Below, piece by piece: positions 61,804-64,000 of a stretch of 64,000 nucleotides of DNA; positions within the stretch are counted from its first letter, which is position 1, and each line of letters opens with the position of its first letter. Source of the stretch: Inia geoffrensis (taxonomy: Eukaryota > Chordata > Mammalia > Artiodactyla > Iniidae); the NCBI GenBank assembly GCA_036417435.1, contig CM070914.1, positions 62,001 to 126,000 of the forward strand, given 5' to 3'. Under the pieces are notes generated by a model. It was not told the origin of the DNA. It did not search any database and was given only the letters and a program-made list of their open reading frames with translations. The translations under genes and the position numbers were made by a program.

Positions 61804-62972
61804 AATTGCCGTACCCTAACCTGTACCCTAATCAATCCCCATTCCCTAACCCTAATCCTAACCCAAACCCTTAACGTGACCCTCTTCCGAGGACTTACCC
61901 TCACCCGTGCCCTAATCGTAACAAGTACACTAACACTAACAAGTGACCTCACACGTACGCTAAACCTTAAGCGTTGTCGTACCCTAAACTGTGCCCGAAT
62001 ATCTCCCCATTCCCTTACCCTAAACCTCACCCGAATCCTAACCCTGACCGTCACCCGAAGCCTTACCCTCACCCGTGCCCTAATCTTAACCAGGACACCA
62101 ACACTAACTCGTGCCCTCACACGTACGCTAACCCTAAACCGCAGCAGTACCCTATCCTGTACCCTAAACCCTCCCCATTCCCTAACACTAACCCTAACCG
62201 AAACCCTGAAAGCGACCCTTTCCGAGGCCTTACCCTCATCGGTGCCCTTGTCTTAACCAGGAAACCAACACTAACTCGTGCCCTCACACTTACGCTAACC
62301 CTTAAGCATTGTCATACCCTAACCTGTACCCTAATCCCTCTCCATTCCCTAACCCTAACCCTAACCCGAATCTTAACCCTGACCCTCACCCGAAGCCTTA
62401 CCCTCACCCGTGCCCTAATCTTAACCAGGACACCAACACTAACTCGTGCCCTCACACGAACGCTAAACCTTAAGCGTTGTCGTACCCTAAATTGTACCCT
62501 AATCCCTCCCCATTCCCTAACCCTAACCCTAACCCGAACCCTAAACCTGACCCTCTTCCGATGCCCTACTCTAACCCATGCCCTAAACTTAACCAGTACA
62601 CAAACACTAACCCCTGCCCTCAAACGTACGCTAACCCTTATGCGTTGTGGTACCCTATCCTGTACCCTAATCCCTCCCCATTCCCTAACCCTAACCGAAA
62701 CGATGAACGTGACTCTTTTCCGAGGCCTTACCCTCATCGGTGCCCTTGCCTTAACCAGGACACCAACACTAACTCGTGCCCTCACACTTACGCTAACCCT
62801 TAAGCATTGTCGTCCCCTAACCTGTACCCTAATCCCTCTCCATTCCCTAACACTAAGCCTAACCTGAAACCTAACCCTGACACTCACCCGAAACTTTACC
62901 CTCACCCGTGTCGTACTTTTAACCAGTACATCAACACTAGCCCATGCCCTCTAACGTAGGCTAACCCTAAAC
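61804..62972 (+). repeat. HOR unit U62: A-B-C(-)-D-E-Fs-G, 1,169 bp
   Basis: Monomers start at 61804, 61972, 62140, 62307, 62475, 62643 and 62805. It repeats U59 at +3,185 bp. However GTGTCGTAC in its G monomer matches U27, not U59 (GTGTCCTAC). Confidence 0.92.
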
Positions 62973-63812
62973 AATTGCCGTACCCTAACCTTTACCCTAA
63001 TCAATCCCCATTCCCTAACCCTAATCCTAACCCAAACCCTTAACGTGACCCTCTTCCGAGGACTTACCCTCACCCGTGCCCTAATCGTAACAAGTACACT
63101 AACACTAACAAGTGACCTCACACGTACGCTAAACCTTAAGCGTTGTCGTACCCTAAACTGTGCCCGAATATCTCCCCATTCCCTTACCCTAAACCTCACC
63201 CGAATCCTAACCCTGACCGTCACCCGAAGCCTTACCCTCACCCGTGCCCTAATCTTAACCAGGACACCAACACTAACTCGTGCCCTCACACGAACGCTAA
63301 ACCTTAAGCGTTGTCGTACCCTAAATTGTACCCTAATCCCTCCCCATTCCCTAACCCTAACCCTAACCCGATCCCTAAACCTAACCCTCTTCCGATGCCC
63401 TACCATAACCCATGCCCGAAACTTAACCAGTACACAAACACTAACTCTTGCCCTCAAACGTACGCTAACCCTTATGCGTTGTCGTACCCTATCCTGTACC
63501 CTCATCCCTCCCCATTCCCTAACCCTAACCCTAACCAAAACGCTGAACGTGACCCTTTTCCGAGGCCTTACCCTCATCGGTGACCTTGCCTTAACCAGGA
63601 CACCAACACTAACTCGTGCCCTCACACTTACGCTAACCCTTAAGCATTGTCGTACCCTAACCTGTACCCTAATCCCTCTCCATTCCCTAACACTAAGCCT
63701 AACCTGAAACCTAACCCTGACACTCACCCGAAACTTTACCCTCACCCGTGTCCTAATTTTAACCAGTACATCAACACTAGCCCATGCCCTCTAACGTAGC
63801 CTAACCCTAAAC
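62973..63812 (+). repeat. HOR unit U63: A-B-E-F-G, 840 bp
   Basis: Monomers start at 62973, 63141, 63309, 63477 and 63645. E matches U60 (CTACCATAACCC), while the G end (GTCCTAATTTTAACC) matches U28 rather than U60. Confidence 0.92.
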
Positions 63813-64000
63813 AATTGCCGTACCCTAACCTGTACCCTAATCAATCCCCATTCCCTAACCCTAATCCTAACCCAAACCCTTAACGTGACCCTCTTCCGAG
63901 GACTTACCCACACCCGTGCCCTAATCGTAACAAGTACACTAACACTAAAAAGTGACCTCACATGTACGCTAAACCTTAAGCGTTGTCGTACCCTAAACTG
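63813..64000 (+). repeat. HOR unit U64, partial: A and start of B
   Basis: A starts at 63813 and B at 63981; the window then ends. A carries TTACCCACACCC and CTAAAAAGTG, so the unit continues as a third copy of U29/U61. Confidence 0.9.

Larger units (their letters stand above)
1..64000. repeat. Telomere-derived satellite array with higher-order repeats
   Basis: The whole window is a head-to-tail tandem array of about 168-bp monomers on one strand, with no interruption by other sequence. The monomer is 28 hexamers long and keeps the CCCTAA register: in 1021-1188, 8 of 28 in-phase hexamers are exact CCCTAA and several others keep the TAA end. The + strand is strongly G-poor, roughly 8% G by hand count of that monomer. 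The monomer length is close to a nucleosome plus linker, as in many centromeric and subtelomeric satellites. About 382 monomers are present and both window ends fall inside the array, so its true size is unknown. It differs from a functional telomere end, which would be long runs of pure repeat. I infer origin from an interstitial or subtelomeric telomere tract that diverged and was then amplified. Confidence 0.97.
61804..64000 (+). repeat. Macro-repeat segment gamma, copy 3 (U62-U64, cut by window end)
   Basis: Repeats 58619 onward at +3,185 bp up to the window end. It carries a mixture of U27-U28 and U59-U60 tags. Confidence 0.88.

Noticed and set aside
1..64000. CRISPR array or phage/plasmid repeat region
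   Set aside because: There are no short repeats separated by unique spacers; all sequence is satellite monomer. Nothing bacterial is visible.
1..64000. A functional chromosome-end telomere
   Set aside because: Pure CCCTAA runs do not exceed about three and a half hexamers. A terminal telomere would be long pure repeat.
1..64000. Canonical CENP-B box in the monomers
   Set aside because: I looked for the TTCG....A..CGGG pattern on both strands of the consensus monomer types and did not see it. A centromeric role is neither shown nor excluded.
1..64000. tRNA, rRNA, transposon or microsatellite islands
   Set aside because: Reading through the window I found no break in the monomer pattern, and the unit lengths account for every base between 687 and 63812.

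Overview
The window is one uninterrupted satellite DNA array. I found no gene, RNA gene, transposon or non-satellite island in it. Every stretch I read is made of about 168-bp monomers built from decayed CCCTAA hexamers, the C-rich strand of a TTAGGG-type telomere repeat. The monomers are all head-to-tail with the C-rich strand on +. One monomer (1021-1188) splits cleanly into 28 hexamers, 8 of them exact CCCTAA, with the hexamer register intact throughout. This points to a eukaryote with TTAGGG-type telomeres (vertebrates, many invertebrates, fungi, some protists); I cannot name the species. A subtelomeric, interstitial-telomeric or pericentromeric location fits best. The many apparent reading frames are a by-product of a repeat whose length is a multiple of three.

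The monomers fall into recurring types, named here by marker bases. A: CTAATCAATCCCC and CGTAACAAGTAC. B: CTGTGCCCGAATA. C: CGCAGCAGTACC and GAAAGCGACCC. D: CATTGTCATACCC and CGAATCTTAACCC. E: AAATTGTACC and CGATCCCTAAACC. F: CCTATCCTGTACC and GAACGTGACCC; its short form Fs lacks one hexamer and is 162 bp. G: AAGCCTAACCTGAAACC and TACATCAACACTAGCCC. Rarer variants are A' (AACCAGTACAC, ACTAGTGACC), H (B-position monomer with TCACATGAAGCC) and G*. C- is a 167-bp C lacking one T.

These types are ordered into higher-order repeat (HOR) units, each starting at an A monomer. I count 63 complete units (U1-U63) and two partial ones (U0, U64), about 382 monomers. The commonest are A-B-E-F-G (840 bp, 23 copies counting two A'-H-E-F-G versions), A-B-C-D-E-Fs-G (1,170 bp, 17 copies; 1,169 bp with C-, 4 copies), six-monomer 1,002-bp units (9), full-length-F 1,176-bp units (3) and nine-monomer 1,505-bp units (2). 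Single units of 504, 666, 672, 834 and 1,008 bp are rearranged forms. The unit lengths add up exactly to the span they cover.

Above the units lies a third tier. Segments alpha (1-5708), beta (about 12915-17935) and gamma (25982-29166) recur in the same order at 44213-49920, 51426-56446 and 58619-61803, with the spacing shortened by 5,701 and 5,874 bp. A 5,022-bp block at 32845-37866 is repeated immediately at 37867-42888 with no difference that I could see. Chimeric units such as U37 and U51 look like products of unequal crossing-over. Most variants between copies are single-base changes, many of them CG to TG or CA, and length changes are almost all whole hexamers or whole monomers.
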